64,000 nucleotides of DNA from Corynebacterium pseudopelargi (GTDB taxonomy: Bacteria; Actinomycetota; Actinomycetes; Mycobacteriales; Mycobacteriaceae): assembly GCF_003814005.1 (NCBI RefSeq), contig NZ_CP033898.1, positions 124,001 to 188,000 on the forward strand, given 5' to 3'. Every line of letters begins with the position of its first letter. Positions within the stretch are counted from its first letter, which is position 1. The position numbers and the translations under genes are program-made. A model generated the notes under the pieces. That model was not told the DNA's origin. It did not search any database and saw only the letters and a program-made list of their open reading frames with translations. Shown here piece after piece: positions 1 through 12,708 of the stretch.

Positions 1-274
1 CGCCCCACTCAATGAGCTGGCCTGCGCGAAGCTGCACGCCATCGCAGGTGCGAAGGGAGCGCTGGTAGCGGTGAGGGCCGGAATCGGGGATGCCGTCGTA
101 CCAAAGCTGGCGGTGAACGGGCTGGTTAAGGTGGTTTTGTGCCATGGTGGCAAGCGTTGCCACCACTTCTGGTAGGTCAATTTCTAGCTGTGCACGCGCT
201 CCTGTCTCCCATGAGTTATAAAAGCTCGCAAGGAGATAAGAGGTATCGACAAAAATTTGTGTGCGCTCAAGCAT
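1..274 (-). CDS. NYN-domain (PIN-like RNase) protein, 5' part
   Basis: Reading leftwards from an ATG at 274, a frame stays open to the window edge (91 codons). It begins MLERTQIFVDTSYLLASFYN; the FVDTSYLL stretch resembles the first acidic strand of NYN/PIN-like nuclease domains, in which an Asp helps bind the catalytic metal. The later segment (QLWYDGIPDSGPHRYQRSL) also resembles NYN proteins, which carry a YYD/YD motif there. These are presumed RNA-processing nucleases. The gene is cut by the edge, so the remaining acidic residues cannot be checked. It diverges from the GntR gene, with about 200 bp between them. The family call is by pattern only. Confidence 0.7.
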   Translation of the reverse strand, partial: MLERTQIFVDTSYLLASFYNSWETGARAQLEIDLPEVVATLATMAQNHLNQPVHRQLWYDGIPDSGPHRYQRSLRTCDGVQLRAGQLIEWG

Positions 275-476
275 GGCTCCTGGACTATCCGTTCGTTAAT
301 AATAAATTTCGTTACTTTGTGTTCTCTAGTCTGCCTCAAAAATGCTGGTACGTCGATACGCTGAGCGAATTGCCAGTGTATGTGCAGCTCATTCCTACAT
401 TCCTTGCTTCAAGTGCAGCAAAGGTTCTATGGTTGATTACATAAGTAACCAACTAACGAGCTAGGGATATTTCTGG
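275..476. other. Divergent intergenic region (NYN / GntR)
   Basis: About 200 bp separate two divergent genes and should carry both promoters. The left half is A/T-rich around 296-320. The only clear signal is the inverted repeat at 432-453, listed separately. The plus-strand open frame through this region overlaps the NYN gene and shows no domain. Confidence 0.5.
432..453. promoter_or_regulatory. Palindromic operator before the GntR gene
   Basis: Half-sites GTTGATTAC (432-440) and GTAACCAAC (445-453) are inverted around the spacer ATAA, with 8 of 9 pairs matching. The site ends 23 bp before the TTG start. GntR-family regulators, including the YtrA subfamily, bind such 4-spaced palindromes and commonly repress their own gene, so autoregulation is inferred. 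Confidence 0.6.
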
Positions 477-860
477 TTGAGCGTTATGGACGAAACAACA
501 GCCCCGCTGTACCGGCAAATCGCCACCTTGGTAGAAGACTCCATCATCGACGGCGTGCTCAAAGAAGGACAACAAGCCCCCTCAACCCATGAGCTCGCCA
601 ACTTTCACGCCATCAACCCCGCCACGGCCAGAAAAGGCCTCACACTGCTCGCCGATGCCGAGATCCTAGAAAAACGCCGGGGCTTAGGCATGTTCGTGCA
701 ACACGGCGCCGTAGAACGCATCCGCCAGAGAAGAAAAGCCGACTTCGCCGCCAGTTACCTTGCACCGCTTGTCGACGAAGCCGTGCGCCTCAAAGTAGAC
801 CGAGCCACATTGCACACACTGTTTGATCAAGTGGCAGAAAGCCGGGGGCTGTACCAATAG
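477..860 (+). CDS. GntR-family regulator, YtrA subfamily
   Basis: A DNA-binding repressor of about 127 residues. The N-terminal winged helix (residues 8-75) has the family signature: PLYRQIATLVEDSIIDGVLKEG, then ELANFHAINPATARKGLTLL (recognition helix) and the wing LEKRRGLGMFV. Only about 45 helical residues follow, the short C-terminal dimerisation tail of the YtrA group. The TTG at 477 is preferred because AGGGAT lies 8 nt upstream; an ATG at 486 is the alternative. YtrA-type genes normally head ABC-transporter operons, but here the next feature is the rRNA operon, so no target gene is adjacent. The inverted repeat at 432-453 suggests autoregulation. Confidence 0.9.
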   Translation: MSVMDETTAPLYRQIATLVEDSIIDGVLKEGQQAPSTHELANFHAINPATARKGLTLLADAEILEKRRGLGMFVQHGAVERIRQRRKADFAASYLAPLVDEAVRLKVDRATLHTLFDQVAESRGLYQ

Positions 861-1423
861 CACTGAAGGCGTGATCCCCTTCTTCTAGATATATGCCCGA
901 GCGAGGAACGCGAAGCAAAGCATTGCATTGTTAAAGACTTGCTAAAAACATGCCACTACCTGCGGGTTTGTGTTGTTGTTGGTGTGCGTGTAACTTTATG
1001 TGAGTCGCCGCGACCGACAACGCCCCCACGATGTGGAGATGGCGGTTAAGAAAACGAGCGGTTGACGAAATACCATTTGCAGCTTCCCTTTCCTTAGTTG
1101 GTGTGGGGTTGTTGTGCGTGTTGTTTGAGAACTCAATAGTGTGCCAATACTTTTTATATGTTTTGTGCTGTTGATGATGATGGTCGTGTTGGTGGTGCCG
1201 GTTGTGGTGCTGTTGTCACGGTTATTGTGATTGGTAGTACTTAGGGTGATTGGTGTGTGTGGTTGTTTGTCCTCGTCAAGGATGGCCATGCGTGTGCACT
1301 GATTGCCCTGTTTTGTTTTTGATGATTTTTTTGTCATCGTTTGGTTTGGTTGCCACTGTTTTGGTGGTGGCTTTGCTAGGTTTTGGGCTTTTCACGAGCC
1401 TTTGTGGACATGTTGTGTTCATT
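861..1423 (+). promoter_or_regulatory. rRNA operon promoter and leader region
   Basis: Some 560 bp without a protein gene precede 16S rRNA. TTGACG at 1062 is a possible -35 box, but no well-spaced TANNNT follows, so no promoter is assigned precisely. From about 1100 onward the plus strand becomes very G/T-rich. The block TGTTTGAGAACTCAATAG (from 1122) matches the leader element seen before actinobacterial 16S genes, linked to antitermination and processing. A related block recurs before 23S at 3270. Confidence 0.6.
1122..1145 (+). promoter_or_regulatory. rrn leader element (boxA-like)
   Basis: The sequence TTTGAGAACTCAATAGTGTG is typical of actinobacterial rRNA leaders. Its tail AGTGTGC can pair with GCACACT downstream of 16S (near 3012), a plausible but short part of the pre-16S stem. 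The antitermination role is inferred from related leaders. Confidence 0.55.
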
Positions 1424-6597
<5,174 letters not shown>

Positions 6598-6637
6598 AAA
6601 ACACACCACCTGACACACACATATCAGGTGTGTTACA

Positions 6638-6668
6638 ACTCGCGTCCACTATGCAGTCCTGACACAAC
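6638..6668 (+). other. 3' arm of pre-23S processing stem
   Basis: Reverse complement of 3270-3300 at 28 of 31 positions (core CTCGCGTCCACTAT). It lies between the mature 3' end of 23S and 5S, where the second strand of the pre-23S stem is expected. Confidence 0.85.
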
Positions 6669-6701
6669 ACCCCCCAAACAACAACAAACAATAATTAAAC
6701 G

Positions 6702-6820
6702 TGTCGGTGGTTATAGCATCGGGGTCACGCCCGGACCCATTCCGAACCCGGAAGCTAAGCCCGATAGCGCTGATGGTACTGCACCCGGGAGGGTGTGGGA
6801 GAGTAAGACACCGCCGACCA
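6702..6820 (+). rRNA. rrf: 5S ribosomal RNA
   Basis: About 119 nt. Its terminal stem is TGTCGGTGG with CCGCCGACA-type complement, and the internal CGGACCCATTCCGAACCCG and GGGAGAGTAAGACACCGCC are diagnostic for 5S. It ends the operon about 100 nt after 23S and is followed at once by a terminator. Confidence 0.95.
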
Positions 6821-6835
6821 ACAACTTCACAACAC

Positions 6836-6866
6836 AAAAACGCACCCCACACCAGGGTGCGTTTTT
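6836..6866 (+). terminator. rRNA operon terminator (bidirectional)
   Basis: A 12-bp perfect stem, AAAAACGCACCC and GGGTGCGTTTTT, encloses a 7-nt loop. T-tracts occur on both strands, so it can end the rRNA transcript and also the convergent pseudouridine-synthase transcript, whose stop codon is at 6868. Confidence 0.92.
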
Positions 6867-6867
6867 G

Positions 6868-7863
6868 CTATGTCAGCCTCAAAATCTCCCGGCTGGAATG
6901 AAACACGCGCTCGGCACCACTAATCGGATCTTCAAAGCGCAACGTGCTCGCCAATAAGTGCATCGGCTGATCAAAAGACTCACTGCCATGCGCAATCACC
7001 TTCGGATAAGCAGGATCGCCCACAATGGCATGGCCTGCGTGCCACATGTGCAAACGCAATTGATGCGTCTTGCCCGTATATGGCTGCAGTACGTATCGCG
7101 CAAGCGGTGGTAGCTCGCCGTGCATGGCCTCGGCAATGGCCTGCTCCTCGCAATCGAGTGGTTCCACTGCCTGCACGAAAGTCCTGGCATTCACGCTGCC
7201 TGCAACGATGTGGCCTTGTACTTGCCCTGCCACCTTTTCTATGCGGTTTTCCCACCACGTACCGGGCGTTGTATCACCGATAGGTGCTAGAGCCTCATAG
7301 GTCTTTTCCACGCCGCGTTTGGCAAAGAGATCTTGATAGCGTCCACGCAGTTCTTTGCGCTTGGTCATCAGCAACACCCCAGCGGTATTGCGATCCAGGC
7401 GATGCGCCGGCGTGAGCTCGCCGTTGTTGAGGGCTCTACGCATCTGCACCGTCACCGTTTCTGTAATGTGCATCCCGCGCGGCATGGTGGCCATAAACGG
7501 TGGTTTATCCACCACCACAATATCTTCGTCCTCGTGGATGATCTTGCAGGCAAAAGGGGCCTTCTTCTCGGGTGCGGGTCTGCGGTAGAACCACACGTCT
7601 TCGCCGGCTCGCAGGGCTTCTTCTGGGCGCGCATAACGATATTTCGGGCCGATTACCACCAGGCCGTCGGCGAAGCGTTGTGCCACGGCTGCCTCGTTAT
7701 CTTCTGGATGGCGGTGCCGTTGGGTAGCAACGAGGTGCCACACAAAATCGAAGGCGCTTATTCCTTCGTGGCTTTCTGGCACTCGCACGCGGCTAGCGGT
7801 GAGTCCATCGCGTACTTGAAGGGGCGGGTTCCCCCGTTGTACGGAAATTCGGCGTTCATGCAT
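6868..7863 (-). CDS. RluA-family RNA pseudouridine synthase
   Basis: Converts specific uridines in rRNA or tRNA to pseudouridine. The protein has 331 residues. An N-terminal RNA-binding region (about 1-100) precedes the catalytic core, with VVDKPPFMATMPRG (about 115), the catalytic-Asp motif HRLDRNTAGVLLMTK (about 155) and the C-terminal PYTGKTHQLRLHMWHAGHAIVGDPAYP (about 262). The ATG at 7863 is preceded on its strand by TAGGAT 8 nt upstream, consistent with a leaderless start. It is convergent with the rRNA operon, sharing the terminator at 6836-6866. The exact target uridines cannot be told from sequence. Confidence 0.93.
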   Translation of the reverse strand: MHERRISVQRGNPPLQVRDGLTASRVRVPESHEGISAFDFVWHLVATQRHRHPEDNEAAVAQRFADGLVVIGPKYRYARPEEALRAGEDVWFYRRPAPEKKAPFACKIIHEDEDIVVVDKPPFMATMPRGMHITETVTVQMRRALNNGELTPAHRLDRNTAGVLLMTKRKELRGRYQDLFAKRGVEKTYEALAPIGDTTPGTWWENRIEKVAGQVQGHIVAGSVNARTFVQAVEPLDCEEQAIAEAMHGELPPLARYVLQPYTGKTHQLRLHMWHAGHAIVGDPAYPKVIAHGSESFDQPMHLLASTLRFEDPISGAERVFHSSREILRLT

Positions 7864-7935
7864 GGATACCGATCCTAGTAATAGCTACCATGGAAGTGAG
7901 CCCCGGAGGTTCCGTGGCGTAGAAAGGGTTCCATC

Positions 7936-8829
7936 ATGGAAAACATGGTCGTTGTCGCTGTCGATGGCTCTGATGCCTCAACCAATGCAATCCGTTGGGC
8001 CGCAAATACCGCGGCTAAGCGTGGTGTTCCCCTCAAACTCGCCGCGAGCTACACCATGCCGCAGTTCCTATACGCCGAGGGCATGGTGCCTCCGCAGGAG
8101 CTTTTCGACGAGCTCCAGTCCGAAACCATGGCACATATCGAAGCAGCCCAAAAGGTCGCATTGGAAGTAGCCCCCGATTTGAAGATCGGCTACGTCATTG
8201 CCGAGGGATCGCCCATTGACATGCTGCTTGAGATCTCCAAGGACGTCACCATGATCGTCATGGGCTCTCGTGGCTTAGGCGGGCTGTCTGGCATGGTCAT
8301 GGGCTCTGTCTCTGCCGCGGTGGTCAGCCACGCGAGCTGCCCCGTGGTGGTCGTGCGCGAGGATAATGACGTCACCCCCTCCAATAAGTACGGCCCCGTG
8401 GTCGTCGGTGTGGATGGCTCTGAGGTCTCTCAGCGCGCCACCGAATTCGCCTTCGAGGAGGCCCAGGCACGAGGTGCGAAGCTCGTGGCCATTCACACCT
8501 GGATGGATATGCAAGTCCAGGCATCGCTGGCAGGGCTTGCTGCAGCCCAGCAGGAATGGGACACCATCGAAGACGAGCAGCAGCATCTTCTAGAAGAGCG
8601 CCTGGCCCCCATGCTGGATAAGTATCCAGACGTGGCCGTGGATATGGTGATCACCCGCGATCGCCCGGTGCGCGCGCTGGTAGAAAACGGCCGCGATGCC
8701 CAGTTGCTGGTGGTTGGCTCTCATGGTCGCGGTGGTTTCCGTGGCATGTTGCTCGGCTCCACCTCTCGTGCTCTGCTGCAATCGGCACCGTGCCCGATGG
8801 TGGTTGTGCGCCCCCGCGAAGAGTCTTAA
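7936..8829 (+). CDS. Universal stress protein, tandem UspA domains
   Basis: A 297-residue cytoplasmic protein with two UspA domains (about 3-143 and 153-295). Each domain ends with the ATP-binding signature: GSRGLGGLSGMVMGS and GSHGRGGFRGMLLGS, both followed by a CPVVVVR/CPMVVVR strand. Tandem Usp proteins in actinobacteria are linked to stress and dormancy responses, but the ligand effect is unknown. GAAAGGG lies 7 nt before the ATG. The gene is monocistronic, with its own strong terminator at 8836. Confidence 0.95.
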   Translation: MENMVVVAVDGSDASTNAIRWAANTAAKRGVPLKLAASYTMPQFLYAEGMVPPQELFDELQSETMAHIEAAQKVALEVAPDLKIGYVIAEGSPIDMLLEISKDVTMIVMGSRGLGGLSGMVMGSVSAAVVSHASCPVVVVREDNDVTPSNKYGPVVVGVDGSEVSQRATEFAFEEAQARGAKLVAIHTWMDMQVQASLAGLAAAQQEWDTIEDEQQHLLEERLAPMLDKYPDVAVDMVITRDRPVRALVENGRDAQLLVVGSHGRGGFRGMLLGSTSRALLQSAPCPMVVVRPREES

Positions 8830-8835
8830 ATAGCC

Positions 8836-8887
8836 AAAAACGCGCCGTGTTCAACAATTGCTGAAATTGTTATATTCGGCGCGTTTT
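8836..8887 (+). terminator. Terminator after universal stress gene
   Basis: The outer stem is AAAACGCGCCG with CGGCGCGTTTT. An inner hairpin, AACAATT/AATTGTT, lies in the loop. It begins 7 nt after the stop codon and ends in TTTT. Confidence 0.88.
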
Positions 8888-9051
8888 CCCTTATCCGGGC
8901 GAATTCAGAATGATAACAAAACGGTTCAAAGCCCGTTCTGCCCGGAAATGGCGTTGCTTTTTACTTAAAACCCATTAAAGTACCTCCTGACAGATAAACG
9001 TCAGCTAATCGCTCGGCGTTTCGTGTTTTAAAACAACAAAAGGAGATACTC

Positions 9052-9312
9052 ATGCTCGGACTCGGTTTCTTTGGCTGGATCATCATCGGCGGCCTCGCTG
9101 GCTGGATCGCTTCGAAGATTAAGGGCACCGATGCTCAGCAGGGCATTGGCCTGAACATCGTTGTTGGTGTTGTCGGCGGTCTGCTCGGCGGCTTCCTGCT
9201 CAAGCTCTTCGGCGTAGACGTTGAGGGCGGCGGACTGATCTTCAGCTTCCTTACCTGTGTGCTTGGTGCTGTTATTGCGCTCAGCATCGTTCAGATGGTG
9301 ACCAAGAAGTAG
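9052..9312 (+). CDS. GlsB/YeaQ/YmgE-family small membrane protein
   Basis: An 86-residue hydrophobic protein with three predicted membrane segments (about 3-20, 31-52, 61-82). It has glycine-rich motifs typical of the family (GGLAGWIASKIKG and GVVGGLLGG). Homologues are stress-induced and envelope-associated, but the biochemical role is unknown. AAAGGAG at 9039 gives a strong ribosome site 6-7 nt before the ATG. It stands alone between two terminators, so it is probably transcribed separately, possibly under stress control like the neighbouring Usp gene. Confidence 0.9.
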   Translation: MLGLGFFGWIIIGGLAGWIASKIKGTDAQQGIGLNIVVGVVGGLLGGFLLKLFGVDVEGGGLIFSFLTCVLGAVIALSIVQMVTKK

Positions 9313-9333
9313 CCTGGCCACAATAGTTAAGCC

Positions 9334-9373
9334 AAAAAGGGGCGGTGGAGAATTGATTCCCACCGCCTCTTTT
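9334..9373 (+). terminator. Terminator after GlsB-like gene
   Basis: GGCGGTGG (9341-9348) pairs with CCACCGCC (9360-9367). It is flanked by AAAAAG and TCTTTT, giving a Rho-independent terminator that could work in both directions. Confidence 0.88.
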
Positions 9374-9379
9374 GCATGC

Positions 9380-9416
9380 CTAGACCGTGGACTAGACCAA
9401 TCTGTTCAGTTATAGT
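9380..9416 (+). promoter_or_regulatory. Promoter and operator of the TetR-sortase operon
   Basis: TGGACT (9388-9393) and TATAGT (9411-9416) are spaced by 17 bp, a good housekeeping promoter. The imperfect palindrome CTAGaCCgtGGaCTAG (9380-9395) covers the -35 box, a typical position for a TetR-type autorepressor site. Confidence 0.6.
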
Positions 9417-9449
9417 GTGTAGGGACAAACAACGGAAAGGGTTCTGGCA

Positions 9450-10070
9450 GTGGCAGGCGAAAAACGCACGGGACGGTCGAGAAAGAATAGGCCCAGCCCA
9501 CGGCAGCGCCTACTGGCTAGCGCCACCAGCCTTTTTAGTACAGAAGGCATCCGCGTCATTGGCATTGATCGCATCCTCAGAGAAGCTGATGTGGCCAAAG
9601 CCAGCCTCTATAGCCTCTTTGGCTCCAAAGACGCCCTCGTTATCGCGTATCTCGAAGCCTTAGACGAGCAGTGGCGAGCCCGCTACGCCGAGCGCACCGC
9701 CGATATGAGCACCCCGGAAGAAAAGATCCTGGCCTTTTTTGATCAGTGCATCGAGGAGGCCCCAGAAAGCGATTTCCGCGGCTCGCACTTCCAAAACGCA
9801 GCCAATGAGTATCCGCGCCCGGAAAGCGATTCTGAGCGCGGGATCGTCGAGGCAGTCCAGCAGCACCGCCGCTGGTGCCAAGACACCCTCACGGAGCTGC
9901 TCACAGAGAAAAACGGCTACCCAGGTGATGTTCAGGCCCAGCAGCTCATGATCTTCCTTGACGGCGGCCTGGCGGGCTCGAGGCTGAGCCAATCCACCGA
10001 TAGTTTGCGCACCGCGCGCGAGCTTGCCCAACAACTGCTTTCGGCCCCTCCGGCGGACTACTCGATCTAA
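9450..10070 (+). CDS. TetR/AcrR-family transcriptional regulator
   Basis: A 206-residue repressor. The N-terminal HTH (about 15-65) reads RLLASATSLFSTEGIRVIGIDRILREADVAKASLYSLFGSKDALV, the TetR pattern with the SLYSLFGSK recognition helix end. The C-terminal ligand domain is unassigned. The start is GTG at 9450, with GGAAAGG 9 nt upstream. The stop overlaps the sortase ATG (TAATG), so the two are translationally coupled. A palindrome over its own -35 box suggests autorepression. The inducer is unknown. Confidence 0.92.
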   Translation: MAGEKRTGRSRKNRPSPRQRLLASATSLFSTEGIRVIGIDRILREADVAKASLYSLFGSKDALVIAYLEALDEQWRARYAERTADMSTPEEKILAFFDQCIEEAPESDFRGSHFQNAANEYPRPESDSERGIVEAVQQHRRWCQDTLTELLTEKNGYPGDVQAQQLMIFLDGGLAGSRLSQSTDSLRTARELAQQLLSAPPADYSI

Positions 10071-10819
10071 TGAATAAGTTCTCACAAATCTGTGGCGAGA
10101 TCCTCGCCACCGTTGGCGTGCTCCTGTTGCTCTTTGCCTTCTACGAGGCCTACTGGACCAATATCGCCGCAGGCCGCGCTCAAGATGAGGTAAGCGCAGA
10201 AATGCAGCAGCGTTGGCAAAACCCGCGCAGCCAGAAAAACCTCGAGCTTGGCGATGCCTTTGCCAACATGTACATCCCAGCCTTCGGCTCGGACTTCGCG
10301 TTCGCGGTGGTAGAAGGGGCTAATGACGAGGCCTTGCTCGCAGGTCCTGGCCACTACCCAGAAACGCAAATGCCCGGTGAACGCGGCAACTTCGCAGTCG
10401 CAGGCCACCGCGTGGGCAAGGGCGCGCCCTTTAATGACCTCGGCAACCTCAATAGCTGCGATGCCATCGTCATTGAAACGCGCGATAGCTGGGATGTGTA
10501 CCGGGTACTACCCATGGGTACCGACCCAGCCACCCGAAGCCAAGAAGGCGCTGGCTGCCTGCACCCCGAGCAGGTTGGGCGCGTAGCCGAGGGAGACTAT
10601 GCAGGCGTGCAAGGCCGCATCATCACCACCCCCGGTGATGTGGGCGTGATTGATCCCCTGCCCAATGTTGTAGACGTCAATATCGATGAACTTGAGCCGG
10701 TGATTACCCTCACCACCTGCCACCCGCAGTTTTCCAATGCCGAGCGCATGATTATCCACGGCATGCTCACAGAATCGCTACCCAAAGACGGGCCACGGCC
10801 CGCAGTGATGGAGGCTTAA
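10070..10819 (+). CDS. Class E sortase
   Basis: A membrane-anchored transpeptidase that attaches surface proteins with LPXTG-like (often LAXTG in class E) signals to peptidoglycan. The protein has 249 residues. One N-terminal membrane segment (about 10-30) is followed by the sortase barrel with the catalytic His in FAVAGHRVG (about 113), and the Cys and Arg in LTTCHPQFSNAERMIIHG (about 218-230). These three residues are intact. It follows the TetR gene with a one-base overlap and precedes a small membrane protein, so it is probably part of one operon. No pilin or obvious sortase substrate lies in this window. Confidence 0.93.
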   Translation: MNKFSQICGEILATVGVLLLLFAFYEAYWTNIAAGRAQDEVSAEMQQRWQNPRSQKNLELGDAFANMYIPAFGSDFAFAVVEGANDEALLAGPGHYPETQMPGERGNFAVAGHRVGKGAPFNDLGNLNSCDAIVIETRDSWDVYRVLPMGTDPATRSQEGAGCLHPEQVGRVAEGDYAGVQGRIITTPGDVGVIDPLPNVVDVNIDELEPVITLTTCHPQFSNAERMIIHGMLTESLPKDGPRPAVMEA

Positions 10820-10822
10820 ACC

Positions 10823-10975
10823 ATGTACGCCAAACTCTGGCAGGTACTGCCAGGTCCAAAGCCCGTCAAAGCACTGCTGGCCATCCTGATCGCCATTGCT
10901 GTGTTCTTCTTGCTCATGCAAGTGGTATTTCCCTGGGTATCTTCGCTGATGCCCTATAACGATGTGGCTGTTTAA
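10823..10975 (+). CDS. Conserved 50-residue membrane protein
   Basis: A short frame, MYAKLWQVLPGPKPVKALLA followed by one strong membrane helix (about 16-40) and the tail PYNDVAV. It starts 3 nt after the sortase stop. The composition is that of a real protein: a basic, proline-containing head, a hydrophobic core and a short polar tail. Small membrane proteins of this form sit beside class E sortase genes in related genomes as far as I recall. Function is unknown; an accessory role for sortase is a guess. It overlaps the convergent lipoprotein gene by 4 bp. Confidence 0.75.
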   Translation: MYAKLWQVLPGPKPVKALLAILIAIAVFFLLMQVVFPWVSSLMPYNDVAV

Positions 10976-11484
10976 AGCCCCAGGTTGTTAATCACTTCCT
11001 GGGCAATGAGCTGGGCTTTAAGCGATTGTGCCTGATCGCTCCACGCCACCACGGCCACAGGGCCGCGCTGCACAGCAAATACCGCGCCCTCAGGGCCACC
11101 GGCGCGTCCACCATCCCAACCACCAGGCAAGGTGGCAGGTTCGGTGCTATCAATGGGCGCTGCCCAATCCACCACCGCGCGGGCCTGCTCCTCATCGGGC
11201 ATGTGGCGAATTAATACCGTTGCCTGGGGCAGATCACCATAACCCCAAAAACCACAGGCCGGGGGATCGAAACGCTCATCCACGCCGGTGCGCGTCACCT
11301 TCTGGCCGTTGGTTTCCGCCAACCATTGCGCATCAAGATAGGGGCATGGGGCGTCGACAAGCTCCGGCATGGTCTCAGGAGCAATGGCAGCGAGGCTTGG
11401 CTGTGAAGGCTGCGGCTCTGGGGCCTCAGGCGCGCTCGTGCAAGCACTCAGCAGCAGGGCGCAAGCGATTAGAGTACGTTTCAT
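10972..11484 (-). CDS. Secreted lipoprotein, DUF2020-like
   Basis: A 170-residue protein. It has a lipoprotein signal peptide (MKRTLIACALLLSACTS, lipobox LLSAC, Cys 15), a Pro/Glu-rich linker and a compact domain with paired cysteines (DAPCPYLD and DPPACGFWGYGD). The pattern fits DUF2020 lipoproteins of Corynebacteriales, whose role is unknown. Its ATG shares the CATG at 11482-11485 with the divergent histidine-kinase gene. TAGGCT lies 7 nt upstream of its ATG, inside the kinase frame, so a leaderless mRNA is likely. Confidence 0.8.
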   Translation of the reverse strand: MKRTLIACALLLSACTSAPEAPEPQPSQPSLAAIAPETMPELVDAPCPYLDAQWLAETNGQKVTRTGVDERFDPPACGFWGYGDLPQATVLIRHMPDEEQARAVVDWAAPIDSTEPATLPGGWDGGRAGGPEGAVFAVQRGPVAVVAWSDQAQSLKAQLIAQEVINNLGL

Positions 11485-11497
11485 GTATCCCAGCCTA
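11470..11497. promoter_or_regulatory. Two overlapping, face-to-face leaderless promoters
   Basis: For the plus-strand gene, TAGAGT (11470-11475) is followed by 7 nt and then ATG at 11483. For the minus-strand gene, TAGGCT (11497-11492 on that strand) is followed by 7 nt and then ATG at 11484. Each -10 lies within the first codons of the other gene, and the two start codons share CATG. No ribosome site fits either start. Confidence 0.6.
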
Positions 11498-12673
11498 GAG
11501 ACTGATCGCCGATTATTGCGCGCCGTGAACGTGCTTACCTCCGTGCTGCTGTTTGTGGCATTGATCGGAGTGATCGATCTCCACCGCCGCGACGCCATCC
11601 TCGCAGTCGTGCTGGCCTCCATCTTCGCGCTCGTCTACGCCTACGGCACCTATAAATCCATCCGCGGCGGCTGGCTCGAACTCGCCTGGCTAGCAACGCT
11701 GACCATCGTCTGGTCCGCCATGCTCGCGGTGCTGCCCGTCGCCGTGTACATGGTCTTTCCGCTGTTCTTCCTCTACCTACGCGCCCTGCCAGACATCCGC
11801 GGCATATTCGCCGTCTTTGGCGTGACCGTGGTCGCCATCGTCAGCCAATGGCCCAACCTCACCATCGGCGCCGTGATGGGCCCAACCGTCTCCGCAGCCG
11901 TCGTCATCGGCATCAACCTGGCACTCCAAGCCATCTGGCGCGGCGCCAAAGAACGCGAAGCACTCATCGAAGAACTCCTCGAAACACGCCACCAACTCGC
12001 CGATAGTGAACGCGCCGCCGGTATTGCCGCCGAACGCCAACGCATCGCCCACGAAATCCACGACACCCTCGCCCAAGGGCTCTCCAGCATCCAAATGCTG
12101 CTCCGCGTCGCCGAACAAGACATCAACCACCTCGACATCGACAACAGCGCCAAAACACGCCCCCTCCAACGCATCGAACTCGCCCGACACACCGCAGCCG
12201 ACAACCTCAGCGAAGCACGCGCCATCATCGCCGCCCTCCAACCCGCCGCCCTATCCAAAACCTCACTCGACGGAGCACTCCACCGCGTAGCAGCGCAGGT
12301 GGAGGGCATTGAGATGGAAATTGATATTGAAGGCGACGAGCGCCAATTGCCCATGAGCACCGAAGCCTCTCTTCTACGTATATATCAAGGAGCAGTGGGC
12401 AATGTGCAGAAGCATTCGCAGGCCACCCGCTGCCGCGTGACCCTGAGTTACGAACCCACCGTGGTCCGCCTCGACGTGGTGGATAACGGCATTGGTTTTG
12501 ATCCTGGGGCGCTAAGCTCCCGCCCGGCTGGTTTGGGCCATATCGGCATTGATGCGATGCGTTCTCGGGCCAAAGAGCAGCAGGGCGAGTTGGTGGTGGA
12601 GTCGGCACCTGGGCAGGGTTGTGCCCTTTCGGTGGTGTTGCCTATCCCTTCGGATGACCCGGGTGAGGGGTAA
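11483..12673 (+). CDS. hrrS: Two-component sensor histidine kinase (HrrS-like)
   Basis: A 396-residue NarL-type sensor kinase. The N-terminal half (about 12-170) has five or six membrane helices. It is followed by a coiled linker, the HisKA_3 phosphoacceptor RQRIAHEIHDTLAQGLSSIQ (His at about 198), and an HATPase domain with N-box (YQGAVGNVQKHSQATR) and G-boxes (VVDNGIGFD and GLGHIGIDAMRSRA). HrrS senses haem in corynebacteria; this name rests on the partner regulator sequence and the position near sodA/msrA. The stretch about 11940-12290 is unusually A/C-rich compared with the rest of the gene. The start at 11483 is chosen for the leaderless -10; GTG at 11526 is possible. Confidence 0.85.
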   Translation: MYPSLETDRRLLRAVNVLTSVLLFVALIGVIDLHRRDAILAVVLASIFALVYAYGTYKSIRGGWLELAWLATLTIVWSAMLAVLPVAVYMVFPLFFLYLRALPDIRGIFAVFGVTVVAIVSQWPNLTIGAVMGPTVSAAVVIGINLALQAIWRGAKEREALIEELLETRHQLADSERAAGIAAERQRIAHEIHDTLAQGLSSIQMLLRVAEQDINHLDIDNSAKTRPLQRIELARHTAADNLSEARAIIAALQPAALSKTSLDGALHRVAAQVEGIEMEIDIEGDERQLPMSTEASLLRIYQGAVGNVQKHSQATRCRVTLSYEPTVVRLDVVDNGIGFDPGALSSRPAGLGHIGIDAMRSRAKEQQGELVVESAPGQGCALSVVLPIPSDDPGEG

Positions 12674-12708
12674 ACTTGCCAGAAGTTCTCGTATGAAAGG
12701 GATAACAG

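Noticed and set aside
139..444. Plus-strand frame of about 100 codons near the left edge
   Set aside because: It overlaps the NYN-domain gene on the opposite strand, shows no recognisable domain, and runs into the GntR operator.
882..896. 15-mer CTTCTAGATATATGC repeated in reverse at 14913-14927, with a 13-base match to the sodA palindrome at 19429-19441
   Set aside because: A few 15-base matches are expected by chance in 64 kb counting both strands, and one copy lies in ordinary coding sequence. I do not call it a dispersed repeat.
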